Below, in pieces: positions 1 to 12,106 of a DNA stretch of 64,000 nucleotides. The position numbers were made by a program, and so were the translations under genes. Source of the DNA: Jackrogersella multiformis (taxonomy: Eukaryota > Ascomycota > Sordariomycetes > Xylariales > Hypoxylaceae); the NCBI GenBank assembly GCA_902806575.1, contig CADCXD010000001.1, positions 992,001-1,056,000 on the forward strand, written 5' to 3'. How positions within the stretch are numbered: position 1 is the stretch's first letter; the number at the start of each line of letters is the position of its first letter. Under the pieces are notes generated by a model. That model saw only the letters and a list, made by a program, of their open reading frames with translations, did no database searches and was not told where the DNA came from.

Positions 1-1008
1 GATGACGCAAAGAACCTCACCAAAAACCTAACCTAAAAATCCTCTAAAAAAAACCTTGAAGACCAGCTAAAAGCCAATAGAAATGAAGGAGTGTGCCGCA
101 TTCGGAAATATCGCTGATAAATCCTAAAGACCTCCCAGGGCTAATCTAGATCACTAACTGAAGCTAAATCCGGCACACTGGGACCAATTGAAACCTTGGA
201 AGCTTCGAAGAACTACAAGCTCCATTTATCTGCCTTTAAATCCGGCATCTATCTATCAGACAACATCATCTTTTGTCCAGATCTCAGCTCTGACGCCAAG
301 GACGCTAAATATAAATATATCTGAGATCTTAAGCCCCCCACTCGGCTTCTCCAGTTAACGTGCTTCATCTCCTTTCACATGTCGAGATTGGTAATCCTCG
401 TGGCTTAATAGGTAATCAACGTTGGAAATCATTTGGCCAATTTAGTATTATTTTCGTTACGCTTATATTCCATGGAGACTGAAAATAGAGACCATCGAGG
501 GAAAGCTCGCTAAGTATGTCCGATTATATAGCACATCTATAATATTCTAAGATACATAAATAGGAGGTATCGATACAATAACTTACCTACCTAGGTAGGT
601 ACGTTATGCCCCAGTAGGGCAGTTCATCCGATTCGCTACCTAGGTACCGGGAATCGTGTATTACAATAGTATCATAAAGAGAAACTCGACTTCGAGCTTC
701 CAGGCCCTAGGCACAGATCATAAAGTCGGACCCTGCCGATCCATCAGAAGATCGATCTGATTCTCTTAGCTCCAATTATTCAATCTACCTAGGTACACAT
801 CAACAACCCCCGGTCCCAGCGATGAAGAAAGCCAATCGAAAAGACAGATGTGTTAGATCCGGCGCCGTAAGACATCACTCTAACTCGGACAAAGAGCCGA
901 GCCGAGACTCTACCCAACACAGAAGAACGGTATGAGGTTAACTAAGGGCACGAGCTCGAGGAGACAAAGTCGATACCCATCGTCCCGAGGAAAACGAAGG
1001 ATGGCGCT
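1..1008. other. Gene-free AT-rich spacer
   Basis: I see no convincing coding region. The stretch holds copies of the palindromic ACCTAGGT-type motif near 588-604, 638-650 and 785-797. Its right end runs into the degraded transporter relic. Confidence 0.6.
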
Positions 1009-1575
1009 ATCCTCGTTGATTGGTACTATACCGACGATCCGGACAACCCTCAGAATTGATCTAGTTTGCGTTGAGCCATGATCGCCATCTAGCTCTCTTC
1101 GTTCTCGGCTACGGACTCGGCCCGGTATTGACCTCGCCCCTGAGTGAGCTACCTAGCATCGGTCGAAACCCGGTGGACATCTGGACAATGTTTCTGTCCG
1201 TCGTTGTGTCTATCTCGGCTGCCCTGGCGACCAATTATCCGGGGCTGATGATCATCCGGTTCCTCCAGGAGTTCTTCGGCTCGCCTTATCTAGCTAACGA
1301 CGCCGCGTCGCTCGGCGATACGTACAGCGATATGTCGCTGCCGTACGCGCTGATCGCCTTGCGTACTGCGGGCCCGCCCTCGGCCGTCTGCTCTCCAGGT
1401 TCTCGGTTCCTGCCATGGGCTGGCAGTGGTCTCTCCTCGAAATCATATAGGCCGCTTCCCCGTGTTCGTGGCCATGCTCGCCTTCTTACCCGAAACGTCG
1501 ACGCCAGACCTGCTCATTCACCGGCGTCAGCTCACCAGCGACGCGCGCTTCATGTCGCAGTCGGAGACGGACTAG
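1009..1575 (+). pseudogene. Decayed MFS transporter (FLR1/caffeine-resistance type) relic
   Basis: This is a broken remnant of a drug:H+ antiporter-like major facilitator gene. In the first frame the family N-terminal motif is legible (VDWYYTDDPDNPQN) but ends at a TGA (1057-1059), and about 50 residues including TM1 are missing. The text resumes as LGYGLGPVLTSPLSE, IGRNP, then LRFLQ-type and FGSPYLA..ASLGD motifs around 1100-1330. After about 1365 the homology moves to another frame (GPALGRLLSRF, GMGWQWSL-like), meets a TAG (1448-1450), and moves again to FPVFVAMLAFLPETSTPDLL, ending near 1575. At least two frameshifts, two stops and an internal deletion make it non-functional. No flanking transposon ends are visible. 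The family call rests on remembered conserved motifs. Confidence 0.8.
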
Positions 1576-1949
1576 CGCAGCATGGATATATAGTATTAAT
1601 AATGATATATAGTATTAATAATGATATATCCATTAAGAAGATATTAGCCTAGTTCCTTGTCTCGCGACGCCTGTGATGTGTTGAGGCTACAACTCATGTC
1701 TGCCTGCATCATAACACATATCTAGATATAATCCTTTGAGTGTCTAACCAATGGCCCCCCTTTAGAATTAGGTAATAAGGGGTCGTGGAATCATAGGCAA
1801 GTAATGCAGTCTATCGATAGGTACACATGAGGTAACAGGACGGACAACTGTGGAAGGTATTAAATATTGAAAGCAGGTATCTCTTGAACTTTTCATAGGA
1901 TGTCTAAACTTGAACAAATTTTCTTCCCAGTCCATTAACTTAATACTGC

Positions 1950-2002
1950 CTACCTAGGTACCTAGGTAGTACGCTTCACGAGATACCTACCTAGGTAGGT
2001 AT
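1950..2002. repeat. CCTAGG/GGTAGG palindromic repeat cluster
   Basis: Two closely spaced copies of the ACCTAGGTA(GG) palindrome are separated by about 15 bases. This is one member of a family seen only outside genes across the window. Confidence 0.8.
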
Positions 2003-3417
2003 ATAAAAAATATTAACCTAAAATCATATAGATTTAACTCTATTCCCTTTATAGACCTTACGAAGCCACACATGGATGAACTTTGTAAACTCTAGACAAC
2101 TTTTCCTACCTAGTATAACTAAAGCCTCTGGTTACCGAATAATGAAATAGAGGAAATTACTAGGTCAAATACTTACCTACTTTCCTAGGTATCTAGACTC
2201 GATAGGTACACGTGGACTCTTGGTGCTATGATTACTTGTAAAGGATTGTGTAGACCGGCTGTATTAAGATATAGCATAACAGCTTACACCTCATCAGGCT
2301 AATACCTATCGTGGTCACCTAGGTCAGGTGATACCACAATCGGTCCTGGTATGGTTGGCTTAATATAATACTTGCGGCTGAGCATGGGCTTATACTTGGC
2401 ATAATTTGGCGAAATGCAGCCAGGTATCATGATATTTGTTCTTAACTACGACATAAAGCCAGGCTCTCTTGTTGGAGTTTATCCGAACAAATTCTCCTTT
2501 AACACTTGACCAATATGAAATTGGACGTTCCATGGATTCTAAAAACCATAATGATAAATATAGGTAATGAAATATATTCGATGTTACTGTTCGTCACCTA
2601 ACTGTGTAGGTGCTAACACTGCAGCACTGGTATTAGTAGAAATGCTAGAGATGAAGCTTTTGAAATGGTGATAGGTGTAAACTGTAGGTAATATTAAAGG
2701 TACGTACTACCTATAGGTAGGGGTATGCAAGACGCAGGGATCGGAGAACGGAACGAGCGTTACCGTTTCTAGTGCCTATTCTGTACCTAAGTAGATTGTA
2801 CCTATGTAAATATATTGCATATACCAGGATTTTATGTAAATTACTTCGAAGTCCCTAATGGTTTCCCCACAAACAACATGCCATACTACACCAAATTGGT
2901 GAACCTTTTGATTGCGACCAGTCACCAGCTAGTTGGATCGCTAGCTCTTACTCCTTTGTTCACTTTTCCTGCTAACACGAGCAGCACGAGCGAGAAAGTA
3001 GTCACAACCTTGAAATAGGTACATGATACGCATGTTGGTACCTGGGTACTTTACACATTCAGGTTTGCGTACGACGGAAATACGAATTTCTCTGCATAAG
3101 GTGTGTATGCCTGTCCCTTGTGTGTGTCCCTTACGAAGCTGGGAACCTGCAAACCTGCAAACCTCTTCTGTGATTGGGGAAAAGACACCTTTGCCTCGAT
3201 CAGCATCTTCGCATGCGCTTGGTCATGTCGGCTTAATCTCTAAATACCCAAGTACATCTGAGATGCCGGGTCAAGCTGCAATCAAAATCTACCTAGGTAG
3301 AGATGTACCTCAATAGACTACACTAGACGCGTCTTCCGGGAGTGGATTCGAGGTTGAAATTACCGTAATACCAAGGCACATAGGAGGTACCAGGTATGTA
3401 CTTCATCAACTTTGCTG

Positions 3418-3454
3418 TACCTACATAGTAGGTAGGTACCTAAGTAGGTAGGTT
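3418..3454. repeat. GGTAGGTACC-type palindromic repeat
   Basis: Overlapping GTACCTAC / GTAGGTAC words form an imperfect palindrome. It belongs to the dispersed CCTAGG/GGTACC family. Confidence 0.75.
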
Positions 3455-5144
3455 GTGATTGTTACTATCCGATGCGTGCTTCCGATACACTGCACGTCTA
3501 CTTTGTTGTGACGGGAAGTGGGAGTAAATATTATAACAAAGGTGAATGAAATAATTCTTAGGGGGGTAAAATAAAATAAAAACAGAAATACAAAAAGGGT
3601 TTCGGCAGAGATATGATGAGGTGGCACTGTGGCAGAAAGAGGCTTCTAAGGTTGCAGAGCCGATGCAGTTGCAAGAGAGAGAGAGAGAAAAAAAAGAGAA
3701 GCTCCAACCACTGCAGTTTATTAAATCCTCCGCCCAATTGGAGATTTGGACCAATCAGCAAGCTTAAAGGTAGTGTAGACCCTTGTCGTTAGTTCCCTGT
3801 AGTTAAGATCCCTAGCCACACACTGATACCCACGAGTGCTTAGGTCGCTTGGAGTGCAGCGGGTATCCTTGTTTCACTTAACCCTTATGCATTAACAAAT
3901 TTACCAGCGTAGACTACGGGATATATGGTAGTGCAGGTGAAGGGTGTTTAAAAGGAGTTACTCAGGTACGGGTACGAGGATACGTCGGTACTTTGGTACA
4001 CGGGCCCCAAGCCCCTTTTGAAGTAAAAGCCAGGGCTCCAAGGCCCCAAATTTGAATTTTTGAATGAGTGAGGAGACTAGAGTTAGAAACAGGAGGTCGG
4101 GTCGCACACCTTACACTTTTGCACCTTGCACCTTGCACTTAGCACCTTGAACCTCGTCTTCCCACCTAAAATCGTAAAATCGTAAATTCTTCTTCCCGTT
4201 TAATCTACAACCTCCTAATTTGGTAGATTGGTTTTTCGTTCTGTCAACCACTCATCCAATTCAGAGACATCTTTTTTTTCCTTCTCTTTTCTTTATTGCA
4301 ATCCGACATTCTCTACCGAATAGAAACATTACGAGATTCCGGTGCGCGTAGAGTCGGTTTTTCCTGACCCATCCATCATCTACTTCTTCCGCTCGCTTCA
4401 TCGACCAACAGTTTAAACGTCGCAAGACGTGAATCGACAATTGACACGCGACTCCAAGTCATCACCTGGGTATGTGAGAATCTAAAAGTTGTACCGCGAT
4501 TCGACGCACTTGACACGCAAGGCTTTTGCAAAAGCCTTTTTGACACTTTCCTGGCCAATACCTCCTCTACGTAGCAACTGTGACCTTATTCCTCGTCGCT
4601 GCGCCAGCTCATATTTCCCCCTTCCCCCCTTTCTCCCATTCAGGAGCCATCTCTCCCTCTTGTATGAACCGCAGCTCTGAGCTTACCACTAACCTTTCCG
4701 CTTCTCTAGACTAGATCTCGCGCTTTCCCTTCCCATATCTTTTAAGTCCAGATATCTTTGACATATTCACTATGGGTAAGCACTGTCTACCTCCAACTTA
4801 TGCAGCCACCCGTTTCATGGAGAAGAGCAAATTGCAAGAGTCGCCGATACTATGGAAGGCGTTTCCCGCTCAAGTCTGGTGCCCATGTGCCCATCTATCC
4901 CTACTTGGCCGGATAGTCCCCTGGATCGATCATTTCTCTCATCCCATCCCGTCCCATTAACATCAACAAACTCACTCGCCTACCGAACGTCCTCAACACT
5001 CGTTTTTTGGTTGATCTATTACTTCTTGGGTCTTGATCCTTTTTTTTGGTTCTTTGAATATCTGGCCATCGTTAGGAACTGTGTTCCCTATTCAAAAACC
5101 AGGCAAAAAAAATCAGAAAAATTACTGAACCAACCATCAATAAA

Positions 5145-6973
5145 ATGCCGGCCTTCCTCAACTCACACAACAAGGCACGAGCCCGCAGTGTTCAACTGGA
5201 CAACAACAATTTCATGGAACATTTCTGTGCACCCCAGAGAGAGTCGACACCTCCAATACCTTCCATCAGATCAAGCAGCCAACTGGACCAGGAAAATCAA
5301 CCACCCTCCGTTCGTCACTACCGTAGCATGCTAGTTGTTGATGCTCCGTCTCTTGGCCCTCACAAGCCAATCTCGTACGAAGAGCTCTACATCAATCCGT
5401 CGCTTACTGGTATATCTCTTCGGACATACTCTTGCAATTTGCTCTTCCATGGAGAACGCGTGTTTGATGATGACTTATGCTGACTTTTACTAGCCGCAAA
5501 CGGTTCGATAGCATCGCCTGCGCCGACTGATGGCAAGCCGTCCTCACCTCCACCGTCGTCTCCGCTGAGTTCTGACCTCATGCCCACAGTCCCAACTCCG
5601 ACCACTTCTTCTTTGGGTCCTGTGGGTCCTATTGTGAACGACAACAGGAACATTGTGCGAAGGAAGCTCACTGGTTATGTTGGTTTTGCCAACTTGCCAA
5701 ACCAGTGGCATCGCAAGAGTGTCCGAAAAGGTTTCAACTTCAATGTTATGGTTGTTGGTATGTTTTTAAACTGGCTACCTCCAACTCAACGAAGACTAAT
5801 GTAGTGGTTTGCAGGTGAATCCGGTTTGGGTAAATCTACACTGGTGAACACTCTATTCAACACGTCTCTGTACCCACCTAAGGACCGTAAGGGACCTAGC
5901 CTTGACATAATACCCAAGACTGTCTCTATTCAATCCATCAGCGCGGACATTGAGGAAGCGGGTGTTCGTCTACGTCTAACCGTTGTTGATACCCCGGGTT
6001 TCGGAGATTTCGTGAACAACGATGAGTCGTGGAGACCTATTGTCGACAACATTGAGCAGCGTTACGATGCTTACTTGGATGCCGAGAACAAGGTTAACCG
6101 CATGAACATCGTTGACAACCGTATTCATGCTTGTGTTTTCTTCATTCAACCCACAGGTCACTCTTTGAAGCCATTGGACATTGAGGTTATGCGTCGTCTG
6201 CACACCAAGGTGAACTTGATCCCTGTTATCGCTAAATCGGATACTCTTACCGATGATGAGATCGCTGGTTTCAAGGCCAGAGTAAGTTATTCCTCTATTT
6301 TGGTTGATTGATGCATTGTCTAACTCTGTAATAGATCCTTGCAGATATCAAGCACCACGGTATCCAGATCTTTGAAGGTCCTCGATACGAATTAGATGAT
6401 GAGGAGACCATCGCCGAGAACAACGAAATCATGTCCAAGGTCCCCTTTGCTGTCGTTGGTGCTAGTAATGAAGTTACCAACGCCGATGGACGCAAAGTTC
6501 GTGGCCGTCGTTACCCGTGGGGTGTCATTGAGGTCGACAACGAGGAGCACTGTGACTTCGTGAAGCTCCGCCAGATGCTCATTAGAACTCACATGGAAGA
6601 GCTCAAGGAGCACACCAACAACTCTCTCTATGAGAACTACAGAACTGATAAGCTCACCGCTATGGGTGTTGCTCAGGACCCTAGCGTCTTCAAAGAGGTC
6701 AACCCTGCCGTCAAGCAAGAGGAAGAACGTGCCCTGCATGAGCAGAAGCTTGCCAAGATGGAGGCTGAGATGAAGATGGTATTCCAGCAGAAGGTGGCCG
6801 AGAAGGAGAGCAAACTGAAGCAGAGTGAAGAGGAGCTCTATGCTCGTCATAGGGAGATGAAGGAGCAACTCGAACGCCAACGGTTAGAGCTCGAAGAGAA
6901 GAAGTCTAGAGTCGAAAGCGGACGACCGATAGAGAAGGAGGGAAAGCGAAAGGGTTTCTCCCTACGGAATTAA
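5145..6973 (+). CDS. Septin, CDC3/AspB type
   Basis: A GTP-binding cytoskeletal protein that assembles into septin filaments and rings at septa and growing tips. Four exons (5145-5409, 5494-5757, 5815-6281, 6335-6973) separated by introns of 84, 57 and 53 bp encode 544 residues. Visible features are a divergent N-terminal extension (about 1-140), the polybasic stretch before the G domain, P-loop GESGLGKS at 177-184, the DTPG switch II motif, AKSD in place of the usual AKAD as the G4 motif, the septin unique element after the G domain, and a charged C-terminal coiled coil (about 440-530) ending in a basic tail. The coiled coil and long N-terminus fit the Cdc3 group (AspB, Sep3) rather than Cdc10. 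The start ATG follows AATAAA and opens the only clean frame. An upstream non-coding or ATGG-only exon at 4772 is possible. Confidence 0.95.
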
Positions 6974-8711
6974 CCTCTCACGACTACCCCCTTCATTCTA
7001 CGATCTATGCCAGAGTCTTCATGATGCCCATACAGTACCAGCCTACCGCGTTGTTTCACTTCGTCTCTATGTCTATTCTACTTCTCTTCTTTTAATTACT
7101 CATCAACTAATGCACCCTCACGAGACGCTTGCCCCCAGTGGCAATTGTCGAATGGGGATCACTTGGCCGTGGTTTGTGGTACCAAAAAAAAAGCTACTCA
7201 GCAGATACTTCCAAACGACGAAAGCTGTCTCCCGAGGGGCGAAGTTTCCAAATATCTGGGGTTGCTTTTCCGGCGTTCTTGAACATTACGGCGAGATATA
7301 GTTGGTTCAGGATTTTGATGAGCTCTATCCTATTCCCCCCCAAACATTGCACATTAAGCCGCCTTAAGAAGCAGGGCAGGTATGGCATATGGCGAATAGG
7401 TACAAAAGGCATCGTCTATTATATTCCCCCCTTCCCATTATCGACTGGTCAGAACCCGCTTGCGAAATCCAAAACCCCAAATAGTCCATACGGTTCTCGT
7501 CACCTCAGTCGGAGTGTCTGTCCTATCATTCATTTCCCTTCACGATCATATGTGCTTGTTTTTTTCAGCTGTTACGACAAAATACCCGGAATTGAGACGG
7601 AAAGTCGAATAGGCGGCTCGGTGTGTTCGTGGAGGATACGGAGGAGAATGTCAGAGCAAATGGAATGCTCCCCCCTTACCAAAATTAGATGCCTGTATTT
7701 TAGGAGTAATCCTTCTCTCTCGCCGGATGGGTATTCACACAAGCCTCGCCGGCTAGTGCCATCCGAAGAGGAAGACCCCTTGACGCCCGTACACACGTCT
7801 GGCCACGAACTTGGCTTACTCTTGGTTTTCCTTTACGTCAATACACAATCCTGTGTTTTCCTTGTGTTTCTAGCCTCGAAGTGTTTCTCAGCTTAGGTCG
7901 TCTGAATTAAAAAGGATGATGTTTTTTCTTAGGAATCGAGTTCGCTGTTAATGAAGAAGTAAAGTGTGTTACCTGATATTTTCGACGGTGACTGTGCTAG
8001 ACTCCGGTGTTTTGTGACTTCTAACTCCTGGTCGATTGCCCAGGTAACTTTTGTAGTATATATTTTTGACTCACTGCTACCGTCCCATAATTTTCTCATT
8101 TGGTGATACCGGTATAAGTATCTTGAAGTCCAGTTTGCTTATCGACCATTTATCGTGTCTCAAAGAGTAGGTCTATTCTAACCTACCCTTAAACCTACAA
8201 ATACGCATCGCTAGGATGTATCCCCGGGGACAGATGGGGCTTCGATCCTTATAGAGCAAGTGCCTATCTAAGTTCCCAGCATACATACCATGAAGACGAA
8301 GGTGACTGGTTGGGGATATCACTCACGCCACGCTGTGCCGCACTGTGGTCACTCATAACTCACAATGCAAATAAGAACGGTTGATGGCAGCGGCGATGGT
8401 TATACATCGTATTGTACAAGCTATCTCTATATAGACATATGCACAGAGAAGGGTCTCCGCCCGCTTGGTTGCTTGCTTGCCATTCGGCAACCCTGCGTAG
8501 ACTCGTTGGTTACCTACCATCACGGATCTGTCTCTCGGGCCGTGGCGTTAATGTAATATACAGCATCTCAGACTCCGACGACCCCTCGCCGGCTCGGTTG
8601 GCCTGTGCCCTCCTCCCACCGAGCTAGACCGGACTGCTTGCCAGGCTCGGGGCCTCGTCTCCACCACAGCTCAGAACTAGAGAGAGCTGCGATGCTTGCT
8701 TAGTTCCCGCT
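6974..8711. other. Spacer between convergent septin and uS4m genes
   Basis: It should contain the 3' ends of both flanking transcripts. A 255-codon open stretch (7129-7896) has no recognisable motif or fungal codon pattern, and I do not call it a gene. No RNA gene was recognised. Confidence 0.5.
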
Positions 8712-10213
8712 CTAGCTTCGCCTCAGGTACCAGTTGAAAGCGAGCTGGTTGACGGACTCGGGGAAGGGGGTGGGGACCTCGGCGCTGCCGTAGCGGGCGA
8801 CGGGGTGGCGCAGGTAGACGGCGGAGCAGATGTTGTGGTTGACCTCGAGGTAGCGGGGGATGAAGGCGAAGGGCGACATGTAGGGGCGGGGGCGCCAGGG
8901 CGTCGCGTACGGCTTGCTCGGGTCCCAGGGGTTCTCTTTCTCGAGGAGGATGTGGTCGGCCATGCGCTTCTCCAGCAGCTCGACCTCGTTCGGCGTCAGC
9001 GCGGCTATGGGGTCGTGCCCCAGCGAGGGGGACCGAGGATCCCTTTCTGTCTCGGCGGAGAGGTTGAGCCCGGCCACGAGGCCGGACAGCTCCTCCGCGA
9101 TCTTGGCCGGCGTGGCGTCGGCGTGGCCGGTGCGCGAGACCAGGTTGCGCATCGCCGAGATGAACTTGCGCAGCTTCTGCTTCTGCTTCGCGGTGGGGTT
9201 ATCCTCCGCTATGATGGTCTTGGCCTGCTCCGTGAGCGCTTGGATTTCTTTCCTTGTCGGCTTCATGTCGATCTTGACCGGCTCCGGCGCGTCCGTCGTC
9301 TCGGCGTCTTTCTCCGGCTCCGCTGCTTCCTTCGACTCGGCGGCAGCTTCTTCTTCGGCGGCTAGCTCCGCTTCTTCTTCCGCCGCTGTCTCGGCGTCTT
9401 CTTCGCCTTCGCCTGCGCCCGCCGAAGCCTTCTTGGCCTTGGATTTAGACTTGGACTTGTTGGGGTCGGGTTTGGGTGCGCCGGTTGCGTATAGGACTCG
9501 TTCGACGTCGACCTGGAACATGTCGCCGGGGTTGAGACGGTAGGATGGGTACTGCATCTGTTGGGCGGGATTTATTAGCGGCGCAATCTCACATTCGACA
9601 TGACGACACGGGTTGCTTTAAGTAAATGTGCAACTTACCACCTTGCCGTTGACCTTGACAGCGCCGTGGACGCAGAATTGCCTGGCCTGCCTGGCGCTGC
9701 TTGCGAACATGGCTCTGAAGACGGCGATATCCAACCGCCTCTCCATAGGCGCGAAGGTCATCTGCATGTAGGGGGTCCGTGTACGCTCCTTTATCATGGA
9801 TCTGTCCCAGGTAGGGGGTCCGTCCATCCCAGAACCTCTACCGGCGGCCAATTCGGAACCGTCGTGCCGGGCCATATACCTGGCGTCCATGTTGGCGACG
9901 CCCAGCAGGCGGCGGCTGAACATGCGCACCCACTTCCGCTCGACGACGTGCTCGCCGTGGTAGTTGCGCAGCAGGCCCTTGGCCTTCCACTTCTGCTGGA
10001 AGAACGATCTGGAGTCGCCGCTGCCCATGTTGGGGTTGGGCAGCCGGGCGATGTTGTAGAGGTTGTACTTGTTCCAGCTCTGGCGGAGTTTCTAGACGAG
10101 GCAGAACGGCAGATGAAGATTAGCGAGTGGTCGGATCTCTTGCGACAATCGGTCCAATTTCGTTATTGGTAACTTACCGGCCGCTTTAGCCCGTGGAATC
10201 TTCTAGGCCTCAT
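8712..10213 (-). CDS. Mitochondrial 37S ribosomal protein uS4m (Nam9)
   Basis: A small-subunit protein of the mitochondrial ribosome, the counterpart of bacterial S4 and yeast Nam9. Three exons on the minus strand (10178-10213, 9639-10091, 8712-9557) with introns of 86 and 81 bp give 444 residues. Exon 1 encodes only twelve residues (MRPRRFHGLKRP). Exon 2 carries the basic S4 N-terminal region and the first half of the S4 RNA-binding domain (ERRLDIAVFRAMFASS, then RQFCVHGAVKVNGKV). Exon 3 continues with LNPGDMFQVD, and intron 2 cuts the S4 domain. The middle of exon 3 is a highly charged Ala/Glu-rich insertion with a Lys/Ser run, common in fungal mitoribosomal proteins. The C-terminus (about 90 residues) is rich in Pro, Tyr and Trp. 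Codon use is GC-biased. Identification rests on the S4 signature and overall architecture. Confidence 0.9.
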
Positions 10214-12106
10214 ATCGGCTAGCTATTCCAAGTTCCGTATGTGAACGACGACGTGGGGTTCGGTTTCGATCTTTCGTCGAGGTGACAGGTGACTTCGAGA
10301 TGTTGAACTTGTATACCTCTAAGTGGGTAGGTATTAATTAATTATTACCTACAGCTGCCAAAAAAATTCAAGACAGGTGGTCACGTGCATGAGCACAAGA
10401 ACTTAACCTTAATTAATTGCTAGCGATACCTAGCTAAAAGTCAAATGGCCCAAGCTTCTAAGATATGATAACGATGATAAGATAGAGATTAATATCTTAT
10501 CGGTTGTCCCACTTAAATTTATCGTATTTGGTACCTAGGATGCCCCTGTTCAATTTCGATCATACCTTTCCTCTATGAAAGTATTAGTCAGTTTTCCTCG
10601 TCCCCTTCGCATCAATTGTCCGCCGCAGCTAAGAGATGGGATGGGGAGTACCAGTTCTCACCGCATAATGATCGACAATTCTGATTCTCTTAACCTAATC
10701 ACTTGACACGGGAATGGCCAACCCGGCCGGATTTCCCTTTTGCTTTATCCGGACCTGTACCGAATAAGCATGATATCTTCGTCGGAATGTGATGGGGATG
10801 GGTATCACAGCATCGAATAGACTGACTACATGATATTCTTATCATCGACTTCACAGTGTGTACTAGGAAGCGTCTTATACCAACACCATATTACTCATTT
10901 GTATAACGAGGAAGCGGAAGACGTACATCTCTACTAGGCAAACTTGTTAGGCTAATTTGTATTCATCTCGGTGTTTTATGAATATGAATATGAAAAGCTG
11001 ACTCATTCTCGTATATAGGAGCAGTCGAGTGACAACAGCCTAACACCAGGAAAGTAATTGTAGTGAGAATTGTTAGTTAAGCACAAACTTCTCAGAACCC
11101 GGTGTAAGTTAACAAGAGTGAGTTAATGAAACCGTCGGTTCGGTATGAATATCAATGCTACAGTAGGTTTTCGAGAAGAATTTTAAGCCTCCAATACCTT
11201 TAACGAGTTGATGGACTATAGTAAACACTTCGCTATATCACTTCCGGTGGTTAGCTTTCAGCCATGGCCGATGGACTAATATCAGTCCGGTTTATTCTAC
11301 CATTTTCGGTGTTATTATCCCTTATCCCCGTTACCCCCTGGGGATCGTTACTATCAATACCATCATTGGAAGAAAACCCTCTACACCGACTAGGAAGCCT
11401 CTTCAAGAGTATTAGTCATACCTTGAGAAACCCAGTCTACGCAGTCTGCGGTAGTCGATGTAATTACGGCCCAGCCGTCTTCGGTTCCGAGTGCTGGGGT
11501 AGCCAGCTTCCTACCTATCCCGCGTTGTCTGCAAGTTCATAAATCGCCTAAATCCGGTTACTTTTGTCGGGGTCCCCAATAGTGACGAGATCGGACGGTC
11601 GTTTATTGGGCAATTCCAGGTTACCTCGTCTGTCATGCTCTTGCCCACATTCTGACCCTCCGATACGTCTGCTCGTCTGCTGTTTGTTGGGCAATCGGTA
11701 GGTATGCACCTTTCGTTTGTGATAGTTATCTACCAACCTACCTAGGGTACAGATGTATAATACCTAATAGGTCCGATATTACCGTGCTGCCACTTGTCTC
11801 GTGGGTCTAGTAGTCCGAAGACGCGAGATTACGTACCTGGGTAGTATGAAGGCTCGCTAAGTCGTTGTTGACATCTTAGATCGTATTACTAATTGCCAAA
11901 CGCTTGCTCTGCTCCTACATATATGGCGGCCGGCTCTGACTTCGCTTCAACTAATACCAGCCAGAGAACTAAATCCGTAGACTAAGACAGGAGCTGGAGA
12001 CAAAGTGATTATCCGAGTTCGCTAGACGATTTGCGTTTAGATATTCCACTGAACAATATTAGGCGCATAGAAGCCGCTGCGTCTAAAACTGCAGATAGGG
12101 GTGGTG
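10214..12106. other. Gene-free spacer / divergent promoter region
   Basis: This lies between the divergently transcribed uS4m and MFS genes. I see AT-rich sequence with no supported coding region. An open stretch at 11264-11542 lacks recognisable features. A CCTAGGG-like motif is near 11740. The 300 bases before 12107 probably include the MFS leader. Confidence 0.5.

Larger units (their letters stand above)
1576..5144. other. Long spacer and probable 5' leader of septin gene
   Basis: No gene was recognised. The stretch holds CCTAGG-type palindromes (1950-2002, 3292-3301, 3418-3454), a GA run (about 3676-3690), repeated TTGCACC words (about 4114-4150) and pyrimidine-rich tracts (about 4270-4310) typical of fungal promoters. 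An ATGG followed by GTAAGC at 4772-4781 resembles a four-base first exon, so the septin transcript could start with an upstream exon. I could not find a matching acceptor that improves the septin model. Confidence 0.55.

Noticed and set aside
4852..5334. 160-codon open frame upstream of and overlapping the septin start
   Set aside because: Low-quality composition and no septin similarity; it lies in the leader, and the frame used by the septin G domain is different.
7129..7896. 255-codon open frame on the plus strand after the septin gene
   Set aside because: No motif, irregular composition, overlaps the expected septin 3' region; consistent with a chance open frame.
11264..11542. Small secreted-protein-like frame of 92 codons
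   Set aside because: A hydrophobic start is present but there is no cysteine pattern, no intron logic and no promoter-like context.
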